This document shows positions 51,961 through 61,700 of a DNA stretch of 64,000 nucleotides, in pieces. Source of the stretch: Clostridia bacterium (GTDB lineage Bacteria; Bacillota; Clostridia; Oscillospirales; Acutalibacteraceae). Made by a program: the position numbers and the translations under genes. The stretch spans positions 78,103 through 142,102 of the forward strand of contig JAFRUO010000008.1 in assembly GCA_017438845.1 (NCBI GenBank), read 5' to 3'. Numbering within the stretch: position 1 is the stretch's first letter; every line of letters begins with the position of its first letter. The notes beneath the pieces are model-generated. The model ran no database searches. It was not told the DNA's origin and saw nothing but the letters and a program-made list of their open reading frames with translations.

Positions 51961-52090
51961 AACTCAGTCATGCACCGTGCAGGCTTGACTGTATCGCACA
52001 GGCTGACCGCTTAATGCTGCTCGGTTCCCCGCCTGACATGGTTCGCAGAGCGCTGTCGCACAGGACCAACACGGTACATGACTGAATTAA
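51961..52090 (-). ncRNA. ffs: Signal recognition particle RNA (small bacterial type)
   Basis: On the minus strand the helix-8 core reads AACCATGTCAGGCGGGGAACC followed by GAGCAGCATTAAG, matching the universally conserved SRP RNA tip bound by Ffh. Long outer arms, TTCAGTCATGTACCGTG and CACGGTGCATGACTGAG, close the molecule. A length of about 130 nt is somewhat above the 4.5S form. Its position just before dnaX is conserved in many bacteria. End points are estimated from the closing stem. Confidence 0.92.
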
Positions 52091-52185
52091 GGCACATATA
52101 TTATAATATAAAAAAATCTATATTGCAATAGTTGAATTTATTTTTTTGCTTTGATAAAATTAATGAAAAAACAGGACGGGAAATT

Positions 52186-52749
52186 ATGAAATCAAAGCTT
52201 CTTTTTAAGCGACGAAACAAATACTCCGAAAGAAACCTTTCGCTCAATAAACAGTATATATTTGACGGATATATTTTCGGGCAGAGCAATCATCCGATAA
52301 GCTCTATGAGGTACGGCTTTTTTAATATGTCCTATAACGGCTGTGAGCTTATTGCCGTCTATAACGCTTTGAAATACCTCGGCTTTTTCAGACCTTTACA
52401 CAAGATAATCAGCGATTTTGAAAAAGACGGCTATATCTGGCTTGACGGAGTTTTCGGCACAAAGCCGCAGACAGTCGGCAGGTATTTAGCCGACAACGGC
52501 TTGCAGGTAAAAAGGTTTTATTCCGCCAAGCAAATGGATAAAGCCGTAAAAAAAGACAGATGCTTTATTATAATCTACGCCCACCTACGGGGTATTCATA
52601 CCGTAATGGCGAAGGGTATCGGAGAAAACGGTGAAATTGCAGTTTTAAACCGACACAACAATTCTACGGGGGAAGAGACCGTTTCTTCTGTTTCGTCATT
52701 AATAAAAGAAGACGGTATAAAAATGATTGTAGGGTATCTGGTCGGTTAA
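52186..52749 (+). CDS. C39-like cysteine peptidase fold protein, unknown target (187 aa)
   Basis: The pattern MSYNGCELIAVYNALKYLG (C53), GIHTVMAKGI (H138) and IAVLNRHN (N155) follows the Cys-His-Asn/Asp order of papain-like C39-type peptidases, with helix caps as in the bacteriocin-leader peptidase family. There is no signal peptide, membrane segment or adjacent ABC transporter. The ATG at 52186 gives a basic N-terminus MKSKLLFKRRNK after an AGGACGGG site. It could instead be a BtrH-like acyl or peptide transfer protein. It is monocistronic. Confidence 0.62.
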   Translation: MKSKLLFKRRNKYSERNLSLNKQYIFDGYIFGQSNHPISSMRYGFFNMSYNGCELIAVYNALKYLGFFRPLHKIISDFEKDGYIWLDGVFGTKPQTVGRYLADNGLQVKRFYSAKQMDKAVKKDRCFIIIYAHLRGIHTVMAKGIGENGEIAVLNRHNNSTGEETVSSVSSLIKEDGIKMIVGYLVG

Positions 52750-52800
52750 AGTCTTTTTTAAAAAATCACCAAAAACATTTTATTAATTAGCATTTTTTAG

Positions 52801-52829
52801 TTGTTATTCACAAAAATATTTGATATAAT
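52801..52829 (+). promoter_or_regulatory. Promoter of glpK
   Basis: TTGTTA (52801-52806) and TATAAT (52824-52829) are 17 bp apart with an extended TGA element, 37 bp before the start codon. Confidence 0.78.
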
Positions 52830-52865
52830 GTTAAAGTACACAAAAACACTAAAGGGGTGCAATGT

Positions 52866-54380
52866 ATGAAAAAATATGTTATGGCTCTTGACCAGGGTAC
52901 TACAAGCTCAAGAGCAATTCTGTTTGACAGGTACGGAAAAATCTGCGCAAAGGCTCAGCACGAGTTTTCTCAGATTTATCCTCAGGCAGGATGGGTTGAG
53001 CACAGCCCGATGTCAATTCTTTTCTCACAGCTTCAGTCTGCTACCGAGGTTATCGCCACAAGCGGTATTCCGGTTGAGGAGATTGCCGCTATCGGTATTA
53101 CAAACCAGCGTGAAACCACTCTCGTTTGGGAAAAGGCTACGGGTAAGCCCGTTTATAACGCAATTGTCTGGCAGTGCCGCAGGACGGCTGACATCTGCGA
53201 AAAAATCAAAGCTGATGAGGAGCTTTCAAAGTACATAAAGGACCACACGGGTCTTGTCGTTGACGCTTATTTCTCGGCAACGAAAATCAAATGGATACTA
53301 GACAACGTCGAGGGCGCAAGGGAAAGAGCCGAAAAAGGCGAACTTCTTTTCGGCACGGTTGAAACCTGGATTATCTGGAACCTGACCGCAGGCAAGGTTC
53401 ATGTTACCGATTATTCCAACGCTTCAAGGACAATGCTCTTTGACGTTGACAAGCTTTGCTGGGACGAGTATCTCTGCGAGAGGCTCGGCATACCGATGTG
53501 TATCCTTCCCGAGGTTAAGCCCTCAAGCATGGTATACGGCGAGGTAGCCTCAGGCTCAAGCGTACTCGGTCTTGAACAGCTTGCAGGTATTCCGATTGCC
53601 GGCGCTATCGGCGACCAGCCCGCCGCACTCTTCGGTCAGGGCTGCTTCGAAGCAGGTCAGGCAAAGAACACCTACGGCACGGGCTGCTTCCTTCTTATGA
53701 ACACGGGCGACAAGAGAGTTCAGTCGCATCACAACCTTGTTACGGGCGTTGCCTGGGGACTTGACGGCAAGGTTACCTATGCTATTGAAGGCTCTGCCTT
53801 TAACGCAGGCTCAATTATCAAATGGCTTCGTGACGACCTTAATATGATCGACAAGGCGTCACGCTGTGACGAGCTTGCAGAGAGCGTTAAGGACGCAAAC
53901 GGAATTTACTTTGTTCCCGCATTTACGGGATTGGGCGCGCCGTACTGGGATATGTACGCAAGGGGAGCCATTGTCGGCATGACGAGAGGCGTTAACCGCG
54001 CTCATATCTGCCGCAGTGTGCTTGAGGCTATCTGCTATCAGATGACCGACCTTCTTGAGGCTATGAAGCAGGACTCCGACATCAAGCTTTACGAGCTTCG
54101 TGTTGACGGTGGCGCTTCTGTTTCCGACATTATGATGCAGATTCAGTCAGACCTTATCAGGACCCCCGTTAACCGTCCCAAGATGGTTGAAACCACAGCG
54201 CTCGGTGCGGCATATCTTGCAGGACTTGCGGTAGGCTTCTGGAAGGATACCGACGAGCTTGCCGAAATCCGTCAGGTTGATAAGCTCTTTGAGCCCAAGA
54301 TGGATATTGCCGACAGAAACAGATATTATCACGGCTGGCTTCGCGCGGTTGACCGTTCAAGAGATTGGATTGAGCATTAA
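52866..54380 (+). CDS. glpK: Glycerol kinase (504 aa)
   Basis: This enzyme phosphorylates glycerol to sn-glycerol-3-phosphate in the cytoplasm. [15 protein letters not shown], the [16 protein letters not shown] [11 protein letters not shown] segment, [12 protein letters not shown] and the FGGY signature near [16 protein letters not shown] are all present. Length 504 is normal. The ATG at 52866 is chosen because the AAAGGGG site is 8-9 bases upstream; a GTG at 52857 sits too close. No glpF or glpD is next to it. A terminator follows before a separate acyltransferase gene. Confidence 0.98.
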   Translation: MKKYVMALDQGTTSSRAILFDRYGKICAKAQHEFSQIYPQAGWVEHSPMSILFSQLQSATEVIATSGIPVEEIAAIGITNQRETTLVWEKATGKPVYNAIVWQCRRTADICEKIKADEELSKYIKDHTGLVVDAYFSATKIKWILDNVEGARERAEKGELLFGTVETWIIWNLTAGKVHVTDYSNASRTMLFDVDKLCWDEYLCERLGIPMCILPEVKPSSMVYGEVASGSSVLGLEQLAGIPIAGAIGDQPAALFGQGCFEAGQAKNTYGTGCFLLMNTGDKRVQSHHNLVTGVAWGLDGKVTYAIEGSAFNAGSIIKWLRDDLNMIDKASRCDELAESVKDANGIYFVPAFTGLGAPYWDMYARGAIVGMTRGVNRAHICRSVLEAICYQMTDLLEAMKQDSDIKLYELRVDGGASVSDIMMQIQSDLIRTPVNRPKMVETTALGAAYLAGLAVGFWKDTDELAEIRQVDKLFEPKMDIADRNRYYHGWLRAVDRSRDWIEH

Positions 54381-54385
54381 TTCTT

Positions 54386-54416
54386 TAAGGGCAGGGGAAA
54401 GCTCCTGCCCTTTTTT
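54386..54416 (+). terminator. Terminator of glpK
   Basis: AGGGCAGG and CCTGCCCT form an 8-bp stem around an 8-base loop, followed by six T residues. Confidence 0.88.
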
Positions 54417-54429
54417 AGGTTTACGGTAA

Positions 54430-55599
54430 ATGAAAGAGAGAAATTACGGTATTGATTTACTTAAAATGTTTTCAATGTACCTTGTCGTTGTGCTTCATGT
54501 GCTCGGACAGGGCGGAATACTCGTTGCCTCGAAGGAGCTCAGCGTCGGCTATACGGCGGCGTGGAGCCTTGAGATTTTTGCCTGCGTGGCGGTAAACTGC
54601 TTTGCGCTCGCAAGCGGATATGTGGGAACGCAGGTGAGCTTTAAGCCGAGAAGACTTTTTAATCTGTGGCTTGTCGCCGTGTTTTACGGGCTTCTCTGGG
54701 CTGTGATTTTCTCCTTAAGCGGACTCGCCTCGGTAGGCTTCGACGGCTTTAAGAGGGCGCTTTTGCCGTTTACTCATTCCGATTCGGGCGGCTACTGGTA
54801 TCTTACGGCGTATGCCGTAACGTTTATGCTGATGCCGTTTTATAATTTTCTTATCAATAAGCTTGATAAGAAAAAGCTCGCTTACCTGATTACGGTTTTG
54901 CTTGTTCTTTTCTCGGTGATACCCGCCGTTAAGCAGTACGATTATTTCCACACCTCAAACGGATATTCTTACGTCTGGCTGAGTACGCTTTACCTTGTCG
55001 GAGCTTATATGAAAAAGTATTCCGTTTTCGGGAATACGGGCAAGGCAAAGCTCGCGCTGCTTACCGCTTTATGCGTTGCCGCTTCCTCGGCAGGGCATTA
55101 CCTTGTTAATCTTTACGCTGTCAACGTAAGGCTTGAGGATATAAGTCAGCAGGCTGATGTGCTTTCAAACCTGTACGGAAACGAGGCGAATTTTTTAAAG
55201 CCGAGCATGTTTACCGACTACACCTTTCCTACGACCGTGCTTACGGCGGTTTTACTGCTTGCGCTGTTCTCAAAAATCAATGTTAAAAGCGAGTTTGCAC
55301 GGGGCAGGATTTCCGCCTTTATGCCGCTTGTTTTCAGCGTATATTTAATTCACACCAACTATCTCGTTTTTGAAAACCTTCTGTCGGGCTTGTTTGAGGG
55401 CTACGCTTCTCTTAACCCTGCGATTATGATTCTTGCTGTGCTCGGCACGGCGCTGGCTGTTTTCGCAGTCTGTCTGATGATTGATATGCTCCGCTTTGAG
55501 CTGTTTAAGCAAATAAAAATTGATAAACTTTGCGAATATGCCGAGCAGAGGTTTAGACAGCTTTTCTGCAGGCTCTTTAAAGAAAAACAAAAAGGGTGA
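54430..55599 (+). CDS. Acyltransferase family 3 (OafA/WecH-type) membrane protein (389 aa)
   Basis: About ten membrane helices are visible. The start RNYGIDLLKMFSMYLVVVLHVLGQGG is the family's conserved first helix with the catalytic His (H22). Length 389 is typical of proteins that O-acetylate or O-acylate surface sugars using cytoplasmic acyl-CoA. A Lys/Arg/Phe-rich tail follows the last helix. The ribosome site is weak and the start lies just after the glpK terminator. It is followed by a 149-residue gene after 4 bp. The substrate is unknown. Confidence 0.85.
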   Translation: MKERNYGIDLLKMFSMYLVVVLHVLGQGGILVASKELSVGYTAAWSLEIFACVAVNCFALASGYVGTQVSFKPRRLFNLWLVAVFYGLLWAVIFSLSGLASVGFDGFKRALLPFTHSDSGGYWYLTAYAVTFMLMPFYNFLINKLDKKKLAYLITVLLVLFSVIPAVKQYDYFHTSNGYSYVWLSTLYLVGAYMKKYSVFGNTGKAKLALLTALCVAASSAGHYLVNLYAVNVRLEDISQQADVLSNLYGNEANFLKPSMFTDYTFPTTVLTAVLLLALFSKINVKSEFARGRISAFMPLVFSVYLIHTNYLVFENLLSGLFEGYASLNPAIMILAVLGTALAVFAVCLMIDMLRFELFKQIKIDKLCEYAEQRFRQLFCRLFKEKQKG

Positions 55600-55603
55600 T
55601 AAT

Positions 55604-56053
55604 ATGTCAAAAATAAAAGGCGTCAGCAACCTTAAAAGGATTTTGATTTCTTTTTTGGGACTGATTGCGGTTCTGATTTCGGTTTTTGTCGCTGATAAAA
55701 TATCGGGTAAGCAAAACACCGCAGGGGTTAGCGAAAGCGTTACAAAAACAACCGTTTACGAAACTGTCAGCGTCACCCGGGAACATCTTACGGACTACAC
55801 CTTCCGCAGCTCAAAGCTGCTGACATCTCACTTTGAAAAGCACGGCAGAGAGGTCGGCGCTAAGGACGAAATGCAGTATGTCGACAAGGCGAATGCGGTT
55901 ATTTCAAACCCTGATGCGCTTTATAAAACCGAAGCCGAGGACGGCGACGGAGTTTACTTTTTACAGGCGACGGGCGAGATTGTTTTCCTTTCGACCGACG
56001 GGTATATAAGAACCTATTATATTGCCGATTACGATTATTTCAACAGACAGTAG
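55604..56053 (+). CDS. Single-helix membrane protein, unknown function (149 aa)
   Basis: No family is recognised. One membrane helix at about residues 12-30 is followed by an exported domain of about 115 residues with GVYFLQATGEIVFLSTDGYIRTYYIADYDYF at its end. The ATG at 55604 with AAAGGGTG before it is preferred; a longer reading frame from 55520 lies inside the acyltransferase gene. It follows that gene by 4 bp and may be its extracytoplasmic partner, which is inference. Confidence 0.72.
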   Translation: MSKIKGVSNLKRILISFLGLIAVLISVFVADKISGKQNTAGVSESVTKTTVYETVSVTREHLTDYTFRSSKLLTSHFEKHGREVGAKDEMQYVDKANAVISNPDALYKTEAEDGDGVYFLQATGEIVFLSTDGYIRTYYIADYDYFNRQ

Positions 56054-56114
56054 TTAAATTTTTAACAATTTTTTGTTGAAAACACTATATTTTGTATATT
56101 TAAGCTTTTATTTG

Positions 56115-56142
56115 TTGCATTTTTAGAATATTATGATATAAT
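56115..56142 (+). promoter_or_regulatory. Promoter of the Ldh-family dehydrogenase gene
   Basis: TTGCAT (56115-56120) and TATAAT (56137-56142) are 16 bp apart with an extended TGA -10 element. Confidence 0.72.
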
Positions 56143-56178
56143 TTACTTGCTAAAAATTATTTTAAAGGAGATATATTT

Positions 56179-57342
56179 ATGCCTAAAGTAGTTTGTCCAT
56201 GGAACCTGATTACAGATTTTGTAACCGACGCTTTCGTTGGCTACGGAATTCCGAGAGAAGAAGCCGAAATGTGCACCGACGTTCTTCTTGAGTCGGACAA
56301 GAGAGGTATTGAAAGCCACGGCTGTAACAGATTTAAGCCGATTTACCTTGACAGAATCAAGGCGGGCATTCAGTCACCCACAACTAATTTTGAAATTTTA
56401 AAGGAAACGGAAACCACCGCTGTTGTTGACGGACACAACGGTATGGGTCAGGTCATCGGCACCAAGGCTATGCAGATGGCTATTGATAAGGCCAAGAAAT
56501 ACGGCATGGGCATGGTTGTCGTACGCAACTCCTGCCACTACGGTATTGCAGGTTATTACACCTCAATGGCAACGGAGAACGGCTGTATCGGTATGACCGG
56601 TACAAACGCACGTCCTTCGGTTGCACCGACTCTCGGTACTGAGGGTATGTTCGGTACAAACCCGTTCACTCTCGGCGTTCCCTCTGACGAGGCTTTTGAC
56701 TTTAACTTTGACTGCGCTACCTCGATCACACAGAACGGTAAGATTGAATACTACGCAAGAATCGGCGAGGATGTTCATCCCGGCACCGTAATCAACATCG
56801 ACGGTACACCCGTTGAGGGCGATTCGGGCGAGGCTCTTAAAAAGATCCGTAACGGTACAGCGGCTCTTACCACACTCGGCGGTATCGGCGAAGCTCTCGG
56901 CGGTTACAAGGGCTACGGCTTTGCAATGTTCGTAGAGTTCCTTTCCTCCGTTCTTCAGGACGGCGCATACGGTAAGGACCTTGACGGTAAGGACGAAGAG
57001 GGCAATATCAGACCCTATCACCTCGGTCACTTCTTTATCGCTATCGACACCAACCACTTCCTCGGCGAGGAAATCTGCAGAAAGAAAACAGGTGACATCA
57101 TCCGTAAGGTCCGCGCATCAAGAAAGGCTCCCGGCGAGGAGAGAATCTACATCGCAGGCGAGAAGGAGTACGAAATCTGGAAGCAAAGAGAGCCTCAGGG
57201 CGTTCCGATTAACGAGTCCGTTCAGGGCGAAATCAATGCCGTAAGAGATGAGCTCGGTCTTGACTACAAGTTCCCGTGGGAAGAGGGCTATACTCCTTAT
57301 CCGGAAACAAAGAAAATCAAGTCACACATCGAAAGAGCGTAA
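56179..57342 (+). CDS. Malate/L-lactate dehydrogenase family oxidoreductase (387 aa)
   Basis: This is an NAD(P)-dependent 2-hydroxyacid dehydrogenase of the Ldh-2 family, which is unrelated in fold to classical lactate dehydrogenases. ESHGCNRFKPIYLDRIKAG (about 43-61), VDGHNGMGQVIGTKAM, the catalytic-His segment RNSCHYGIAGYY and GTNPFTLGVPS are conserved. It probably interconverts malate or lactate with oxaloacetate or pyruvate. A terminator-like hairpin follows, and then the malic enzyme gene, so the pair serves the malate node. Confidence 0.9.
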   Translation: MPKVVCPWNLITDFVTDAFVGYGIPREEAEMCTDVLLESDKRGIESHGCNRFKPIYLDRIKAGIQSPTTNFEILKETETTAVVDGHNGMGQVIGTKAMQMAIDKAKKYGMGMVVVRNSCHYGIAGYYTSMATENGCIGMTGTNARPSVAPTLGTEGMFGTNPFTLGVPSDEAFDFNFDCATSITQNGKIEYYARIGEDVHPGTVINIDGTPVEGDSGEALKKIRNGTAALTTLGGIGEALGGYKGYGFAMFVEFLSSVLQDGAYGKDLDGKDEEGNIRPYHLGHFFIAIDTNHFLGEEICRKKTGDIIRKVRASRKAPGEERIYIAGEKEYEIWKQREPQGVPINESVQGEINAVRDELGLDYKFPWEEGYTPYPETKKIKSHIERA

Positions 57343-57351
57343 ATAAAATCG

Positions 57352-57372
57352 GGGGCAGACAGCTTCTGCCCC
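57352..57372 (+). terminator. Hairpin between the Ldh-family gene and malic enzyme
   Basis: GGGGCAGA and TCTGCCCC form an 8-bp stem with a 5-base loop. The T-run after it is weak, so it may be a partial terminator or an mRNA processing/stability element in an operon. Confidence 0.6.
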
Positions 57373-57431
57373 TCGGTTTCGTTTAACAGTCAGTTAATTA
57401 CAAGCAAAATCTGAAAGGTAAAGGTATTATT

Positions 57432-58604
57432 ATGGATTACAGAAAAGAATCACTCAGACTTCACGGCGAGTGGAAGGGCAAGGTTGAGGTTATCGCAAGA
57501 GCTAAGGTTGATAACAAGGACGCTCTCTCGCTTGCATATACGCCCGGCGTTGCAGAGCCCTGTCTTGCAATTCAGGACGACTACAAAAAGAGCTGGGAGC
57601 TTACAAGACGCTGGAACATGGTAGCGGTTGTTACCGACGGTACGGCAGTTCTCGGTCTCGGCGACATCGGACCCGAAGCAGGTATGCCCGTTATGGAGGG
57701 TAAATGCGTACTTTTCAAGGAGTTCGGCGATGTTGACGCCTTCCCGCTTTGCGTAAGAACAAAGGACGTTGACGAGATTGTCAACATTATTTATATGATC
57801 AGCGGCTCCTTCGGCGGCGTAAACCTTGAGGATATCGCGGCTCCCCGTTGCTTCGAAATTGAAAAGAAGCTTAAAGAGAAGTGCGACATTCCGATTTTCC
57901 ACGACGACCAGCACGGCACTGCGGTTGTTGTTTCGGCGGCGCTTATCAACGCTATGAAGCTTACAAACAGAAGCCTCGGCGACTGTAAGGCTGTTATCAA
58001 CGGCTCGGGCGCTGCAGGCGTTGCAATTGCAAAGCTTCTTATGAAGCTCGGTCTTAAGGACGTTATCCTTTGCGACAGAACAGGCGCTATCTATGAGGGC
58101 AGAGATAACCTCAACCCCTTCAAGGAGGAGCTTGCCAAGATTACAAACAGAGGCATGGTAAAGGGCGGACTTAAAGAGGCTATGGTCGGCACCGACATCT
58201 TTATCGGCGTTTCCGCACCCGGCATCGTTTCTCAGGAAATGGTTAAGTCAATGAACCCGAACCCCATCGTTCTTCCGATGGCTAACCCGACTCCCGAAAT
58301 TATGCCCGACCTCGCAAAAGAGGCAGGCGCAGCAATTGTCGGCACGGGCAGAAGCGACTTCCCGAACCAGATTAACAACGTTCTCGCATTCCCCGGCATC
58401 TTCAGAGGCACACTTGACGTAAGAGCAAGCGACATCACCGAGAATATGAAGATTGCCGCCGCTTATGCAATCGCATCTCTTGTCAGCGACGAAGAGCTTA
58501 ACCCCGACTACATTCTTCCTCATGCATTTGACGAAAGAATCAAGGACACGGTTGCCGCCGCAGTTGCAGAGGCAGCACGCAAGGACGGCGTAGCAAGAAT
58601 TTAA
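57432..58604 (+). CDS. Malic enzyme, short NAD(P)-dependent form (390 aa)
   Basis: This enzyme decarboxylates malate to pyruvate with reduction of NAD(P). LAYTPGVAEPCLAI holds the catalytic Tyr (Y36), FHDDQHGTAVVVSAALINA binds the metal and substrate, and NGSGAAGVAIAKLLMKLG is the nucleotide-binding turn. Length 390 is typical of the short bacterial form without a phosphotransacetylase domain. It follows the Ldh-family gene by 89 bp. Its final 47 coding bases (58554-58600) recur exactly at 63767-63813, after the dockerin gene. Confidence 0.95.
   Translation: MDYRKESLRLHGEWKGKVEVIARAKVDNKDALSLAYTPGVAEPCLAIQDDYKKSWELTRRWNMVAVVTDGTAVLGLGDIGPEAGMPVMEGKCVLFKEFGDVDAFPLCVRTKDVDEIVNIIYMISGSFGGVNLEDIAAPRCFEIEKKLKEKCDIPIFHDDQHGTAVVVSAALINAMKLTNRSLGDCKAVINGSGAAGVAIAKLLMKLGLKDVILCDRTGAIYEGRDNLNPFKEELAKITNRGMVKGGLKEAMVGTDIFIGVSAPGIVSQEMVKSMNPNPIVLPMANPTPEIMPDLAKEAGAAIVGTGRSDFPNQINNVLAFPGIFRGTLDVRASDITENMKIAAAYAIASLVSDEELNPDYILPHAFDERIKDTVAAAVAEAARKDGVARI
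58554..58600. repeat. 47-bp direct repeat, left copy (malic enzyme 3' end)
   Basis: This segment, encoding AAAVAEAARKDGVARI, is identical to 63767-63813. The two copies bracket the 5.2-kb dockerin-gene region in the same orientation. The match stops on the left where GGTT meets GAGCTC and on the right where the stop codons TAA and TGA differ. Confidence 0.93.
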
Positions 58605-58619
58605 CGGCTGTTAAAGATT

Positions 58620-58646
58620 AAGGCAGGATATAATTATCCTGCCTTT
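58620..58646 (+). terminator. Terminator of malic enzyme
   Basis: AAGGCAGGATA and TATCCTGCCTT form an 11-bp stem with a 4-base loop and a short T-rich tail. Confidence 0.85.
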
Positions 58647-58655
58647 TATTCTTTA

Positions 58656-58683
58656 TTGACAATATAACACATTTTGATATAAT
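58656..58683 (+). promoter_or_regulatory. Promoter of the dockerin-protein gene
   Basis: A perfect TTGACA (58656-58661) and a perfect TATAAT (58678-58683) are 16 bp apart with an extended TGA element, 36 bp before the start codon. Confidence 0.88.
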
Positions 58684-58719
58684 AAAAATGTATAGTTATA
58701 TATGTTGGGAGGTCTATTT

Positions 58720-61700
58720 ATGAATAAAAGAATCTCTGTATTAAGAAAAGCAATCGCCTTGGTGGTTTCGGTATTGCTTATCACAATGAGCTTACCGTTA
58801 AATGCCTTTGCGCTTGGTCAGACACATACCGTAACATTTATCAAATACAGACCCACAAACGAGGTCTATACACAGGTTGAAGTTCAGGACGGCGATACTC
58901 TTACAAAACCCGCCGATCCCGAAATGAGCGGCAACACCTTCTATTATTGGCAGTATAACGATGCCGAATATGATTTCGACACGCCTGTTACGGAAAATAT
59001 GACGCTCTATGCAGTATGGATTGACGGCGTTATTCCTAAAATTCCTTATATAGATGAGAACGGTATTCAGCAGGACTGCCCGACTTATTTTTATAAAACA
59101 TTACAGTCTTCTTCAAGCGAGCAGATTATATCAGACGTATACAGTTGGTATATAGTTGACGGAAATGTTACTATCAGTAATTATATTTCCGTAAGCGGAA
59201 CAGCTAATATAATTCTTTGCGACGGCTCGACATTAACCGTTACCAAAGGAATAAGAGCAGGGCAGAATGCAAATCTTAATATTTATGCTCAATCAGCCGG
59301 AACCGGTACTCTTAATTCCAATACATCAAGGGTAAATTATCCCGGTATCGGATGGAGCAGCGGTAATATAACAATTAACGGAGGCGTTATCAACGCCTAC
59401 GGCGGTAACGAAAGCGCAGGAATCGGTAACAGCTCGAGAGGTTCTGGCGTCAACGTCACAATCAACGGCGGAACCGTAACTGCTGTCGGCGGTTCGTCTG
59501 CCGCAGGTATAGGCGGTTCTTATTACGGCAGCAGCGGAGCAATCACGATAAACGGCGGTACCGTAAACGCAACCGGCGGAAGCAACGGCACGGGAATCGG
59601 CGGCGGCTATTACAGCCCGAGCTGCGGCGATATTTCCATAAACGGCGGTAATGTTACTGCGACAGGCGGTAACGGCTGCGCAGGAATCGGCGCCGGCTTT
59701 AATAAGCGTATTGCCAAGGTTCGCCTTAATTGGAAGAATACTACCGATTCAATATACGCAAGTTCATATAACGCTACCGATTATGATATTGACGATGATC
59801 TTTATGTAGAAAACACGACAGAATTTGCAAAGCCCCAGAATATAAGCGGTAAAACGGTTAAGCCGTATACATCGGGCTATTATTATGCATATCTTCTTGA
59901 CACGGACGGACAAACTCAGGTTGCCGATCCGATTAAATTCATACCCGGAACCACGCCCTCAGCACCTGATACCGTATTCAATTCAGGGAAAAGAGCCGAC
60001 AGCTGGAAGCTGAACGGAAACAATTATTATTTTAATGTCGTTCCGTCGGGCGATATTAACCTTACAGCAGTATGGGAAACGCTGACTCCCGTTGAGTACA
60101 GCGATTCGGATATGAGCAGATTATATTGTAACGAATATAAAACCGTAACGTCCAATGTCGGTTATGTAACCTGGACGAGCGGATGGTATTATGTCGGCAG
60201 CGACGTAACAATCGGCGGCAGGATTAACGTTAAGGGCGACGTTCACCTTATTATAGGTAATGACAGCGGCGACTGTGCTCTTACCGCGTCAAAGGGTATT
60301 ACGGTCAACGAGGGCAATTCGCTGACAATTTACAGTCATCATCAGTCGTGGGGTTATCTTGTGACAGGAACTCCGGACACATATTACGCAGGCATAGGAA
60401 GTTATGCGTTTTCAACCTCAGAGGGTTACAACTGCGGTAACATAACAATCAACGGATGTCATATTACTGCCAGAGGCGGACAGTATTCGGCAGCAATAGG
60501 AAGCGGAGCCGCAGGTAAAGCGGACAACGTCGTTATAAATTGGGCATGGGGCCTTGACTTAACAGGCGGTATCTACGGAGCAGGTCTGGGAAGCGGATAT
60601 AACGGCAAGGTTGAAAACATTTATATCGGAAATCTGACCGATGCAACTATAAGGGGCGGCAATAATGCTGCAGGTATCGGTACGGGTTATATGGGAAAAT
60701 GCGAAAGCATTAATATTGAGTGTGCGAATAATCTGACCGTTTACGGCGGACAGAACGGCGCCGCAATAGGCAGCGGTCAGGGCGGTGACTGCAGTTCAAT
60801 TTATATTGAATATGCAGATCTGACGGCTAACGGCGGCTCTGATGCTGCTGCCATCGGCGGCGGAGCCATGACAGGTTCAAACACCGGAGGAAGAGGCGGT
60901 AATATCATCATAGAGGGATATGACATCCGTGCAATTGCCGGCACCAACGGCTACGGAGTCGGCTCGGGCTTCGGCAGGAACGGAACAGACAGTACCCTTA
61001 CTCTCGAATCGTTTGACAGCGACGATATGCTTTATTTCGATTCTATAAACGTTTCTTCCGTAAACTTCATTTCGGATTATAAAATTGACGGGACGAATAT
61101 CATAGTTGATGAAGATAATATAGCAGGACACACAATTGTTCCCTGCGAAGATAATACAAACACTGTCAACTTCCTTGATGAAGACGGTGTAACACCGTTG
61201 TATACACCGAGAAAAGCAATTTCAGGAGGAACTGTTTCTAAACCTAACAATCCCGTTAAGGACGGAAAGCGCTTTATAGAATGGCGGCTGAACGGTTCAG
61301 CGTTTGATTTCTCGACACCTGTAAATACCGACATCAGTCTTACTGCATATTTTACGGATATTACTCCCGTAACATACAGAGATACCGACGGAACATTTAA
61401 AACCGTATCCGACTACAAGGTCCTTGAGACAACAAACCGCTCGCTGAATTTATCTGACAACTGGTATGTTGTTTTTGGAGATGTAAACATAAATACCAGA
61501 ATAACGGTTAACGGTACGGTCAATCTTCTTATTTGCGACGGCGCTTCTCTCAATGCTTCAAAGGGAATTACCGTAAACAACGGAAAGACGCTCAATATTT
61601 ACGGTCAATCCAATGACAGCGGCGTACTGACCGCAACAGCAGATGTGACTAATTACGCAGGTATAGGCGGAGCAGGCGACAGAAGCTGCGGAATAATTAA

